A stretch of 64,000 nucleotides of DNA from Pseudomonas sp. CFBP13508 (GTDB lineage Bacteria > Pseudomonadota > Gammaproteobacteria > Pseudomonadales > Pseudomonadaceae): NCBI RefSeq assembly GCF_005233515.1, contig NZ_QFZZ01000002.1, forward strand, positions 62,001 through 126,000. The letters run 5' to 3'. A model generated the notes under the pieces. That model did not search any database. It worked only from the letters and a program-made list of their open reading frames with translations, and was not told the origin of the DNA. Numbering within the stretch: position 1 is the first letter of the stretch; every line of letters begins with the position of its first letter. Positions 20,186 through 28,704 of the stretch are shown here, in pieces. The translations under genes and the position numbers were made by a program.

Positions 20186-21520
20186 ATGCCGAAACCTGCC
20201 ATTGCGCTCGACCTGTTATTGCTGCCGACCTGGCTGGTCCCCGTCGAACCCGCAGGCGTGGTGCTCAAGGAGCACGGCCTGGGCATCCGTGACGGTTGCA
20301 TCGTGTTTATCGGCCCGCGCGCCGAAGCGTTGAAGTGTAACGCGACAGAAATCCGTGAACTGCCAGATGTTCTGTTGGCGCCGGGACTGATCAATGCCCA
20401 CGGCCACGCGGCGATGACGCTGTTCCGTGGTCTGGCCGACGATCTGCCGTTGATGACCTGGCTGGAAAACCACATCTGGCCGGCCGAAGGCAAATGGGTC
20501 GATGAGGATTTCGTCCGCGACGGCACCGATCTGGCCATCGCCGAGCAGATCAAGGGCGGCATCACCTGCTTCTCTGACATGTACTTTTTCCCGAAAGTCG
20601 CCAGCGAGCGTGTGCATAACAGCGGCATCCGCGCGCAAATCGCCATTCCTATCCTTGATTTCCCGATCCCCGGCGCCAACAGTGCCGACGAAGCCATTCG
20701 TCAGGGCGTCGAATTGTTCGGCGATCTCAAGCATCACGAGCGCATCAAGATTACTTTCGGCCCGCATGCACCCTACACCGTCGGCGATGAGAATCTGGAG
20801 AAAATCAGGGTGATCGCCGAGGAGCTTGACGCCTCGATCCACATGCATGTGCACGAAACGGCATTCGAAGTGCAGCAAGCCGTCGAGCAGACCGGCGAAC
20901 GGCCACTGGCGCGCCTCGGCCGTCTTGGCCTGCTCGGCCCGCGCTTCCAGGCCGTGCACATGACCCAGATCAGCGATGACGACCTTGCGCTGCTGGTAGA
21001 AAGCAACAGCAGCGTGATCCACTGCCCGGAATCCAATCTGAAACTGGCCAGCGGCTTCTGCCCGGTCGAGCGTTTGTGGCAGGCTGGGGTCAATGTGGCT
21101 GTCGGTACCGACGGCGCGGCGAGCAACAATGATCTCGACCTGCTCGGCGAAACCCGCACCGCCGCCCTGCTGGCCAAAGCCGTCGCCGGTTCCGCCACCG
21201 CGCTGGACGCCCATCGCGCCTTGCGCATGGCCACTCTCAATGGTGCGCGCGCATTGGGGATCGAGGCGCAGGTTGGCTCGCTGGAGATCGGCAAAGCCGC
21301 GGACATCGTCGCTTTCGACCTGTCCGGCCTGGCGCAGCAACCGGTGTATGACCCGGTGTCGCAGCTGATTTATGCCACTGGGCGTGATTGCGTCAAACAC
21401 CTCTGGGTCGCCGGCAAGCAACTGCTCGACGAGCGGCGCCTGACCCGCATGGACGAACAACAGCTGGGCGCAACCGCTCGCTACTGGGGCCAGCGCATCA
21501 GCGGCCACACCGAATCGTAA
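20186..21520 (+). CDS. mtaD: 5-methylthioadenosine deaminase (TRZ/ATZ amidohydrolase family)
   Basis: A 444-residue amidohydrolase from ATG at 20186. Metal ligands are visible: HGHAAM (INAHGHA near 72), HMHVHET near 223, and D in [17 protein letters not shown] near 310. In P. aeruginosa the homologue beside mtnA and ubiG deaminates methylthioadenosine to methylthioinosine, and that assignment is carried over here from synteny. A much longer frame beginning at 18986 runs antisense through mtnA and is not real upstream of 20186. The gene is followed 58 bp later by ubiG. Confidence 0.88.
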   Translation: MPKPAIALDLLLLPTWLVPVEPAGVVLKEHGLGIRDGCIVFIGPRAEALKCNATEIRELPDVLLAPGLINAHGHAAMTLFRGLADDLPLMTWLENHIWPAEGKWVDEDFVRDGTDLAIAEQIKGGITCFSDMYFFPKVASERVHNSGIRAQIAIPILDFPIPGANSADEAIRQGVELFGDLKHHERIKITFGPHAPYTVGDENLEKIRVIAEELDASIHMHVHETAFEVQQAVEQTGERPLARLGRLGLLGPRFQAVHMTQISDDDLALLVESNSSVIHCPESNLKLASGFCPVERLWQAGVNVAVGTDGAASNNDLDLLGETRTAALLAKAVAGSATALDAHRALRMATLNGARALGIEAQVGSLEIGKAADIVAFDLSGLAQQPVYDPVSQLIYATGRDCVKHLWVAGKQLLDERRLTRMDEQQLGATARYWGQRISGHTES

Positions 21521-21578
21521 ACACCGCGGCGCAATATCCGCGGCTACAGCCCTTTTCAGGTTTTTCGAGGAATTGAAC

Positions 21579-22277
21579 ATGAGCAACGTCGACCACGCCG
21601 AAATCGCCAAATTCGAGGCCCTGGCCCATCGCTGGTGGGACCGCGAAAGCGAATTCAAGCCGCTGCACGACATCAACCCGCTGCGGGTCAACTGGATCGA
21701 CGAGCGAGTCAATCTGGCCGGCAAGAAAGTCCTCGACGTCGGTTGCGGCGGCGGCATCCTCAGCGAAGCCATGGCTCAGCGCGGCGCCACGGTGATGGGC
21801 ATCGACATGGGCGAAGCGCCGCTGGCGGTTGCGCAACTGCATCAACTGGAATCCGGGGTCAGCGTCGAATACCGGCAGATCACCGCCGAAGCCCTCGCCG
21901 ACGAAATGCCCGAGCAGTTCGACGTGGTCACCTGCCTGGAAATGCTCGAGCACGTGCCGGATCCATCCTCGGTAATCCGTGCCTGCTTCCGCATGGTCAA
22001 GCCGGGCGGCCAGGTATTCTTCTCGACCATCAACCGCAACCCGAAGGCGTACCTGTTCGCGATCATCGGCGCCGAATACATCATGAAGCTGCTGCCTCGC
22101 GGCACCCACGACTTCAAGAAATTCATCCGCCCATCCGAGCTCGGTGCGTGGAGCCGCATGGCTGGCCTGACCGTCAAGGACATCATCGGCCTGACCTACA
22201 ACCCGCTGACCAAGCACTACAAGCTGGCCAACGACGTTGACGTCAACTACATGATTCAGACTCTGCGCGAGGAATAA
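21579..22277 (+). CDS. ubiG: Ubiquinone biosynthesis O-methyltransferase
   Basis: A 232-residue SAM-dependent methyltransferase that carries out both O-methylations of ubiquinone synthesis. The ATG at 21579 has GAGGA about 8 bases upstream. It shows [19 protein letters not shown] near 20, the SAM motif [16 protein letters not shown] near 57, [13 protein letters not shown] near 124 and [14 protein letters not shown] near 185. Length is as expected. It overlaps nothing and is 4 bp from mupP, so they are co-transcribed. Confidence 0.95.
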   Translation: MSNVDHAEIAKFEALAHRWWDRESEFKPLHDINPLRVNWIDERVNLAGKKVLDVGCGGGILSEAMAQRGATVMGIDMGEAPLAVAQLHQLESGVSVEYRQITAEALADEMPEQFDVVTCLEMLEHVPDPSSVIRACFRMVKPGGQVFFSTINRNPKAYLFAIIGAEYIMKLLPRGTHDFKKFIRPSELGAWSRMAGLTVKDIIGLTYNPLTKHYKLANDVDVNYMIQTLREE

Positions 22278-22281
22278 GCCG

Positions 22282-22953
22282 ATGGCCATCAGAGCGGTAC
22301 TTTTCGACATGGACGGCACCCTGCTCGACACCGCGCCGGACTTCATCGCCATCTGCCAGGCGATGCGTGCCGATCGCGGTCTGCCGCCGATCAACGACAA
22401 GCACATCCGCGACGAGATTTCCGGCGGGGCCAAGGCCATGGTCGCGGTGACGTTCTCGATGGATCCGGAATCGCCCGGTTTCGAGGAGCTGCGCCAGGAG
22501 TTTCTCGAGCGCTATCTGGTCGGTTGCGCAGTGCACAGCAAACTGTTCGACGGCATGGGCGAACTGCTCGCCGACATCGAAAAGGCCAACCTGATCTGGG
22601 GCGTGGTCACCAACAAACCGCTGCGCTTCGCCGAGCCGATCATGCAACGCCTGGGGCTGGCCGAGCGTTCGGCGCTGCTGATCTGCCCGGATCATGTGAA
22701 GAACAGCAAGCCGGATCCAGAGCCGCTGACCCTCGCCTGCAAGATGCTTGATCTGGATCCGTCGACCGTGCTGTTCATCGGCGATGATCTGCGTGATATC
22801 GAGTCGGGCCGCGATGCCGGCACCAAAACCGCTGCGGTGACCTACGGCTACATCCACCCGGACGACAACCCACGGCACTGGGGCGCGGACGTGGTGGTGG
22901 ATCATCCGCTGGAGTTGCGCAAGGTGCTCGACAGCGCGCTGTGCAGCTGCTGA
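22282..22953 (+). CDS. mupP: N-acetylmuramic acid 6-phosphate phosphatase (HAD family)
   Basis: A 223-residue HAD phosphatase: motif [16 protein letters not shown] at residues 7-21, motif II VVTNKP near 112, and motif III/IV KPDPEPL and [16 protein letters not shown]. Pseudomonads place mupP between ubiG and a yciK-type gene, where it dephosphorylates MurNAc-6-phosphate in peptidoglycan recycling. Many databases call it phosphoglycolate phosphatase (gph). The synteny favours MupP. GAGGA from the ubiG end serves as its ribosome site. Confidence 0.88.
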   Translation: MAIRAVLFDMDGTLLDTAPDFIAICQAMRADRGLPPINDKHIRDEISGGAKAMVAVTFSMDPESPGFEELRQEFLERYLVGCAVHSKLFDGMGELLADIEKANLIWGVVTNKPLRFAEPIMQRLGLAERSALLICPDHVKNSKPDPEPLTLACKMLDLDPSTVLFIGDDLRDIESGRDAGTKTAAVTYGYIHPDDNPRHWGADVVVDHPLELRKVLDSALCSC

Positions 22954-22970
22954 CCTGACTGTTGCAAGCT

Positions 22971-23098
22971 CCCTGTGTGGCGAGGGGATTTATCCCCGCT
23001 GGGCTGCGAAGCGGCCCCCGCTTTTATCCAGGCAATGTGACACTCAGGTTTTGCGACGGCTTCGCCGCCGAACGGGGATAAATCCCCTCCCCACAGGG
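22971..23098. repeat. Inverted repeat pair, GTGGCGAGGGGATTTATCCCC family
   Basis: Left arm CCCTGTGTGGCGAGGGGATT and right arm ending AATCCCCTCCCCACAGGG face each other between mupP and the SDR gene, about 75 bp apart. An internal small hairpin (CTGCGAAGCGG / CGACGGCTTCGCCGCCG) is also present. This is a third REP-like family in the window. Confidence 0.8.
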
Positions 23099-23136
23099 GT
23101 GAAGCAGGTCTTCATGAAATGGATTATGAGGTTTTT

Positions 23137-23877
23137 ATGTTTGATTACACCGCTCGCCCTGAATTGCTCAAGGATCGGGTCATTCTGGTCACCGGTGCCG
23201 GGCGCGGTATCGGCGCGGCTGCGGCGAAAACCTATGCCGCCCACGGTGCCACCGTGCTGCTGCTGGGCAAGACCGAAGCCAATCTGACCGAGGTCTACGA
23301 CGTAATCGAAGCAGCGGGCCACCCGCAACCGGCGGTGATCCCGTTCAACCTCGAGACCGCCTTGCCCCATCAATATGATGCGCTGGCGGCGATGATCGAA
23401 ACCGAGTTCGGCCATCTCGACGGCCTGCTGCACAACGCTTCGATCATCGGCCCGCGCACGCCGATCGAACAACTCTCCGGCGAAAACTTCATGCGTGTCA
23501 TGCAGGTCAACGTCAACGCGATGTTCATGCTGACCAGCACCCTGCTGCCGCTGCTCAAGCTGTCCCAGGATGCTTCGGTGGTGTTCACCTCCAGCAGCGT
23601 CGGGCGCAAGGGTCGCGCGTACTGGGGCGCTTACGGTGTGTCGAAATTCGCCACCGAAGGCCTGATGCAAACCCTGGCCGATGAAGTCGACGGCGTCGCG
23701 CCGGTGCGCTCCAACAGCATCAACCCGGGCGGCACGCGCACCAGCATGCGCGCGCAGGCTTATCCGGGGGAAAACCCGCTGAACAACCCCACACCAGAAG
23801 AAATCATGCCGGTCTATCTTTATCTGATGGGTCCCGACAGCGCGGGCGTCAATGGCCAGGCTTTCAACGCCCAATAA
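23137..23877 (+). CDS. yciK: YciK-type short-chain dehydrogenase
   Basis: A 246-residue classical SDR from ATG at 23137 (MFDYTARPELL), with GAGGT 5 bases upstream. The ATG 18 bases earlier lacks a ribosome site. It has cofactor motif TGAGRGIGAAAA near residue 18, NNAS-equivalent HNASIIG near 97, and catalytic S and YxxxK in SSSVGRKGRAYWGAYGVSK near 150. The physiological substrate of YciK is unknown. Its place after mupP is conserved in Pseudomonas. Confidence 0.85.
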   Translation: MFDYTARPELLKDRVILVTGAGRGIGAAAAKTYAAHGATVLLLGKTEANLTEVYDVIEAAGHPQPAVIPFNLETALPHQYDALAAMIETEFGHLDGLLHNASIIGPRTPIEQLSGENFMRVMQVNVNAMFMLTSTLLPLLKLSQDASVVFTSSSVGRKGRAYWGAYGVSKFATEGLMQTLADEVDGVAPVRSNSINPGGTRTSMRAQAYPGENPLNNPTPEEIMPVYLYLMGPDSAGVNGQAFNAQ

Positions 23878-23895
23878 CGCCATACGTCGCATTTG

Positions 23896-23923
23896 TTGCC
23901 GCGGCAGAATGCTGTCGCGGCAA
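23896..23923. terminator. Hairpin after yciK (no T run)
   Basis: A 12-bp stem TTGCCGCGGCAG/CTGTCGCGGCAA with one G-U pair and loop AATG, 18 bases after the yciK stop. No T run follows, so it may stabilise the 3' end rather than terminate by itself. Confidence 0.45.
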
Positions 23924-24238
23924 GCCGTTGCCGCTCATAACCGTCACAAAGCCGCCAATAACCCAGCGCGGCCGCCCGGCATCCATCAGCAAGTCTTTGA
24001 TTCGAAAAGCTTTAAATAAAATCGAACCGAATGGCACGCGTTTCGCTCTAAATTCCCTCAAAACATGCCGTGTGATGGCCATGGGGCAACGCCGATTTCG
24101 ATAGCTGACTGATCGTCTTGCGGCAGACTAAACTTACGCCAAACGTCCTACGGGACTGATGGATCAGTACGACGCGCAGCCCATAGCCGCTCTCACCCAG
24201 CCTGTAAGACAGACTTACTGCTTAGGGGCTCACGCCAT
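23924..24238. other. Upstream region of the diguanylate cyclase gene
   Basis: The 315 bp shows no coding potential. An AT-rich patch around 24000-24060 (AAAAGCTTTAAATAAAATCG) may hold the promoter of the following GGDEF gene. No operator-like dyad was seen. Confidence 0.4.
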
Positions 24239-25165
24239 ATGAAATCTCCTTCCCAGACCCATGCAATTGACTTTGACAGTGCCAAATTGCAGCGCCTGGG
24301 CTTCGGTCAACTACCGGCGCTGATCGAGCGCCCGACCAGCCTGGCGCAACTGCGTCAGCAAATGAGCCTGCAACTGCAAACCAGCCTGGAGCCACAGCGC
24401 ATCCTTGGCCTGTTCTTCCGCGAAATCCAGCGTCTGGTGCCGCTGGATGCCTTGAGCTATGTGCACAAGGCCAGCGACCTGCGCCTGGAGTTCGGCGCAC
24501 GCGGCCACCATTCGGTCAGCTACACCCTGAGCCACGAAGGCGAGCACATGGGCGAGCTGGTCTTTCGCCGCAATCAACGCTTCAACGACAAGGAACAGGG
24601 CGACCTCGAGTCGCTGCTGTCCTGCCTGCTGTACCCGATGCGCAACGCCCTGCTCTACCGCGCCGCGACCCAAAGTGCCTTGCGCGACCCGTTGACCGGC
24701 GCCGGCAACCGGGTGGCCATGGAGCAGACCTTGCAGCGAGAGATAGACATGTCACGCCGGCATGTGCAGCCGTTGTCGGTGCTGATGCTCGACATCGACC
24801 ACTTCAAACGGGTCAACGACGAACACGGCCATGGCGCTGGTGATGAAGTGCTCAGAGCCATTGCCGCGTCGATCAAGGCACAGCTGCGCAACGTCGACAT
24901 GGTGTTCCGTTATGGTGGCGAGGAGTTTTTGATCCTGCTGTCCAACACCGGCCGCGAAGCGGCAGCAATGGTCGGCGAGCGCTTGCGCCAGGCGACGCAG
25001 GCGGAGGAATATTTCGCCGATGGCCAGTTGATCGAGATCACCGTGAGTCTGGGATGCTCGACGTTACTGCCGGGCGAGTCGGCAGACAGCTTGCTGCGCC
25101 GCGCCGACAGTGCGCTCTATGTCGCAAAACGCGAGGGGCGGAACCGGCTGGCGATGGCCGGCTAA
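24239..25165 (+). CDS. GGDEF diguanylate cyclase
   Basis: A 308-residue soluble protein. Residues 40-130 form a GAF-like sensor region (LFFREIQRLVPLDALSYVH). Residues 140-305 form a GGDEF domain, with active site GGEEF at 226-230 and an inhibitory site RNVD at 217-220, five residues upstream of it. LDIDHFKRVNDEHGHGAGDE contains the metal and substrate residues. It should make cyclic di-GMP and be product-inhibited. The signal sensed is unknown. A REP pair follows directly, so it is probably monocistronic. Confidence 0.9.
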   Translation: MKSPSQTHAIDFDSAKLQRLGFGQLPALIERPTSLAQLRQQMSLQLQTSLEPQRILGLFFREIQRLVPLDALSYVHKASDLRLEFGARGHHSVSYTLSHEGEHMGELVFRRNQRFNDKEQGDLESLLSCLLYPMRNALLYRAATQSALRDPLTGAGNRVAMEQTLQREIDMSRRHVQPLSVLMLDIDHFKRVNDEHGHGAGDEVLRAIAASIKAQLRNVDMVFRYGGEEFLILLSNTGREAAAMVGERLRQATQAEEYFADGQLIEITVSLGCSTLLPGESADSLLRRADSALYVAKREGRNRLAMAG

Positions 25166-25172
25166 AAATCAT

Positions 25173-25261
25173 TGTGGGAGCGAGCCTGCTCGCGAAGAGG
25201 GAGTGTCAGACAACGATTCGTTGCATGACCCACCGCTTTCGCGAGCAGGCTCGCTCCCACA
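25173..25261. repeat. Inverted REP pair between the GGDEF gene and the TenA-like gene
   Basis: TGTGGGAGCGAGCCTGCTCG at 25173 and its reverse complement ending CTCCCACA at 25261. It lies between convergent genes and may act as a bidirectional 3' barrier. Confidence 0.9.
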
Positions 25262-25267
25262 GTTCGA

Positions 25268-26062
25268 TCAGCTCTCGGTTACGGTCCTGCGCTCGCGGTT
25301 GACCAGCAGGCGCTCCGAAGTCTCCAGCTGCATGCACCGCTCCAGGAACAGGAACATGTAGTCATAGCTCTTGCAGATCGCTTGTCGCAATTCCGCCTGC
25401 AACGCCTTGCTCGGGTTCATGCCGGCCAGGGTGCAGATGATTTCCAGCGCTTCCCACGGGTGGGCATCGTCGTACTGTGCGTGCATCTTCAACCACTTCA
25501 TCGCGCGCTTGCGCTCCTCTTCCGGGAACGCCGCTGCATAGACCCCGGTCGAGCAGACCACCGCCGACCACTCCCCGGTCGCGCCCTCGATCGCATAGTT
25601 GGTCGCGGCAATCGCCACGATCAGCGAATCCGCCGAACTGGTGTGCCAGCACCAGTGACTCAGGGCGTGCAGCTCCGGCGGCACTTGCTGGGCCTGGAGA
25701 TCTTCGAGGCTGACGCCATGAGCGCGACTCCAGTGCATCCAGTAGTCGGCGTGATTGAGTTCGACGCGAATGTTGCGCATCAGCCAGCGCCGCGCCATGT
25801 CTTCGCCGGGATGGCGGGCGAAGCGGGTCTTGGTGAGATTCTGCGCCATGTACAAGGCAAACTGCTCGACCACCGGCCAGCCACCGATCAGGTACTGGCG
25901 CATGGTTTTCGCGCTGAGTTTGTTGTCGCGCATGCGCTGATAAAGTTCATGCTCGACAACCCGGCGCTTGCTCTCGCTGCAATCCTTGATGAGCTGTTGC
26001 GCCCATACAGGATAACTTGCAGCTTCCATGAGGGGTCCGGTTCGGTTGAATGTGTCGATCAC
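25268..26062 (-). CDS. TenA/PqqC-like iron-containing redox family protein
   Basis: A 264-residue all-helical protein of the heme-oxygenase/TenA/PqqC fold. It shows RRVVEHELYQRMRDNKLS near 32, VELNHADYWMHW near 110, ALSHWCWHTSS near 145 and HAQYDDAHPWEALEII near 205, supplying His/Glu/Asp positions that could bind metal. The start is taken as GTG at 26062 because AAAAGGAG lies 7 bases upstream. A later ATG at 26029 has none. Databases usually call it a TenA-family regulator, but no DNA-binding domain is visible. Function unknown. Confidence 0.65.
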   Translation of the reverse strand: MIDTFNRTGPLMEAASYPVWAQQLIKDCSESKRRVVEHELYQRMRDNKLSAKTMRQYLIGGWPVVEQFALYMAQNLTKTRFARHPGEDMARRWLMRNIRVELNHADYWMHWSRAHGVSLEDLQAQQVPPELHALSHWCWHTSSADSLIVAIAATNYAIEGATGEWSAVVCSTGVYAAAFPEEERKRAMKWLKMHAQYDDAHPWEALEIICTLAGMNPSKALQAELRQAICKSYDYMFLFLERCMQLETSERLLVNRERRTVTES

Positions 26063-26108
26063 TGTTCGGCTCCTTTTGAGTTGTGATGGCAAGGATCGGC
26101 GAGAGACT

Positions 26109-28568
26109 TCAACGGAACGTGCCAGGCGCTTTGAACAACAACGGCTGCGGTCTGGCAGGGCGACTTTGCAAACTGTCACAGGTAAACAACTGCGGACGCT
26201 CGATGACATAACCCTGAGCGTAATCCACACCTATTTCAAGCAATGCCTGTTCGATCTGGTTAGTTTCAACAAACTCGGCAATTGTCTGCTTACCCATAAC
26301 ATGGCCGATGTGATTGATCACCTCGACCATTGCCCGATTAATCGGGTCGTCCAGCATATCCTTTACGAAACTCCCGTCGATCTTCAGGAAGTCTACAGGC
26401 AAATGTTTCAAGTAAGCGAATGAAGACATTCCGGCACAAAAGTCATCCAGGGAAAAATGACAACCTAAACCTTTGAGTTCATTGATAAAACGAATTGCAC
26501 TGCCAAGATTTGCGATTGCACTGGTTTCAGTAATTTCAAAACAAATCATTTCAGGGGGTATAGCGTAGTTAACAAACTGTTCTCGCAGGAAGTGCAAAAA
26601 CGCGTCATCTCCGATAGTAATGCCTGACAGATTAATCGCACACATCGCTAAAGGAAGTTCATGTTCCTGTTCAATACACTGAGCAATAACCTTGAAAACG
26701 TTCTGAACTACCCAGCGATCTAATTGGGTCATCAAACCGTACCGTTCCGCCGCCGGGATAAAGCTGTCAGGCAAAATCATCCGCCCGGATTCGTCATGCA
26801 AACGCAGGAGGATCTCGATGTGCCCGGCCTGGCCGGGTTGCGGCTTGAGCGGCGCAATCTGCTGGGCGTACAGGCAGAAGCGGTTTTCTTCCAGCGCCAT
26901 GTGCAGCCGTTGCACCCAGGCCATTTCACCAAAGCGCATCGACAGTTCGGAATCGTCGGCGTGATAGACCTGCACGCGGTTGCGGCCCTTTTCCTTGGCC
27001 ATGTAGCAGGCCATGTCGGCCGCACGCAGCGAGGCTTCGAGCGTGGTCGGATTCTGCGCCACATGCACCAGGCCGATGCTGATGGTGGTCAGGAACGGCC
27101 GCCCTTTCCAGACAAAATGCAGGTTCTGCACGGTCTGGCGCAGGCTCTCGGCAATCTTCTCCGCCACCTCCGGCGGGCAGTTCTCCAGCAGAATGCCGAA
27201 CTCGTCGCCGCCCAGCCGCGCCAGCGTGTCGCCCTCGCGCAGGCCCGATTGCAGCAGCGTGCAGATATGCCGCAGCAATTCATCGCCCGCCGCGTGGCCG
27301 CAGGTGTCGTTGACCAGTTTGAATTGATCCAGATCGAGGAACATCAGCGCGTGCCGCCCGGGCTGACGCGTCAGCTTGTGCAAGGCCTGTTCGAGGCGAT
27401 ATTCGAATTCGCGGCGGTTGGCCAGCCCGGTCAGCGCATCGTGGGTGGCCTGCCAGGACAGATTGGCGATGTACTGCCGCTCCTGAGTCATGTCGTGCAG
27501 CACCAGCACCGTGCCACTGACGTTGCCGGCATTGCGGATCGGCGCACCGACCAGGGTTACCGACAGGGTGCTGCCATCCAGACGCTGGATCAGCTTGGAG
27601 TGTTCGCTGCCGCCACTGAGTTGACCACTGAGAATGTGCTCGATCAACGTCAGCCCTTCGGTCTGGGCGTTTTCGTCAAGCAGGTTGAACAGCGCCGAAA
27701 GCGGCAGGCCTGCCGCCTGCTCGGCTTTCCAGTGGGTCATCGCTTCGGCGGCCGGGTTCATGTAATCGATCGCGCCGTTGACGTCGGTGGTGATCACCCC
27801 ATCGCCAATCGATTGCAAGGTGATATGCGCGCGATCCTTTTCCAGTTGCAGCGCCTGGGCAAACTCATGGCGCTGCTTGAGCAGTTTGTGCGTGCGCCAC
27901 AGCGCCAGCACGATCAGACCCAGCGCGGTGGCCAGGTTGGTGAACAGCAACAGGCGCATGATCACCCGCGACCCTTCGCCCAAGGCATCGCTGAAGGCCT
28001 TCGCCGCTGGGGTCACGGCATCGTTGATCGCGAAGATCTGCACTTTCCAGCGCTGCACATCGCCGGGGCTGGACTGGTTGCGGGAAATACCCTGATGCAT
28101 CTCCTGGGCAACTTCGTGCAAGCGGTCGAGATAGGCGTCGCCGATGGTCCAGCGATCAATCGCGGTTTCCAGATAACTGAAGTGGCGGAAATTGAGGTAC
28201 AGCCAGATCAGGCTGGACACGTCGTCGGGATGATTGCCGCCCTTGAGAATACCTTCGCGCGCCGCTTGCAGGTCCGGCGGCTGACGATCCAGCGCCAGGC
28301 GCAATTGGTGGCCGCCCTGGGGCACCGCGATCGCCGTCAGGTATTTGCGGTAGATCGCCTCGTCACGGCTGTCGGCGTAGAGGTTGAGGTAATAGATGGC
28401 ATCTTTCTGGCCCTTGGACCACAGGCTTTCGCCGGCCACGTAGCCACGCACGGCCGAGAGCACGTAAAGGCTCACGCCCCCGAGTAATGCCTGGAACACC
28501 ACGACAGCAATAAAGGGCCAGACGATACCCAACAACCGTGGTGTTCCCAGAGTCTGCTTTTGCTTCAT
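26109..28568 (-). CDS. Membrane GGDEF-EAL cyclic-di-GMP protein with PAS domain
   Basis: An 819-residue protein. TM segments lie at about 14-36 and 205-226, flanking a periplasmic sensor region. A PAS domain spans about 250-370. GGDEF follows (LGGDEF near 452, I-site REGD). The EAL domain starts near 560, with Glu585 in IEILLRL, plus INLSG, FEITET, SLDDF, DFLKIDG, AEFVE and QGY, so phosphodiesterase residues look complete although the motif reads EIL and DDFC replaces DDFG. The DNA from about 26,240 to 26,740 is AT-rich (38% GC in a sampled 60 bp) against about 70% just upstream, inside one domain. Confidence 0.9.
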   Translation of the reverse strand: MKQKQTLGTPRLLGIVWPFIAVVVFQALLGGVSLYVLSAVRGYVAGESLWSKGQKDAIYYLNLYADSRDEAIYRKYLTAIAVPQGGHQLRLALDRQPPDLQAAREGILKGGNHPDDVSSLIWLYLNFRHFSYLETAIDRWTIGDAYLDRLHEVAQEMHQGISRNQSSPGDVQRWKVQIFAINDAVTPAAKAFSDALGEGSRVIMRLLLFTNLATALGLIVLALWRTHKLLKQRHEFAQALQLEKDRAHITLQSIGDGVITTDVNGAIDYMNPAAEAMTHWKAEQAAGLPLSALFNLLDENAQTEGLTLIEHILSGQLSGGSEHSKLIQRLDGSTLSVTLVGAPIRNAGNVSGTVLVLHDMTQERQYIANLSWQATHDALTGLANRREFEYRLEQALHKLTRQPGRHALMFLDLDQFKLVNDTCGHAAGDELLRHICTLLQSGLREGDTLARLGGDEFGILLENCPPEVAEKIAESLRQTVQNLHFVWKGRPFLTTISIGLVHVAQNPTTLEASLRAADMACYMAKEKGRNRVQVYHADDSELSMRFGEMAWVQRLHMALEENRFCLYAQQIAPLKPQPGQAGHIEILLRLHDESGRMILPDSFIPAAERYGLMTQLDRWVVQNVFKVIAQCIEQEHELPLAMCAINLSGITIGDDAFLHFLREQFVNYAIPPEMICFEITETSAIANLGSAIRFINELKGLGCHFSLDDFCAGMSSFAYLKHLPVDFLKIDGSFVKDMLDDPINRAMVEVINHIGHVMGKQTIAEFVETNQIEQALLEIGVDYAQGYVIERPQLFTCDSLQSRPARPQPLLFKAPGTFR

Positions 28569-28704
28569 GAGATTCCTTGCATGAGCACTGCCCGCTCGCC
28601 TTCCGGGCGAATTCGCTATGACGAGACTAGGTGGGGTTCTCGTTCAAGGCAAGGCGCGGCTTTCACCGTGCGCAGAACGTCTGACAGGCAGGCGAGGGTT
28701 TCGA

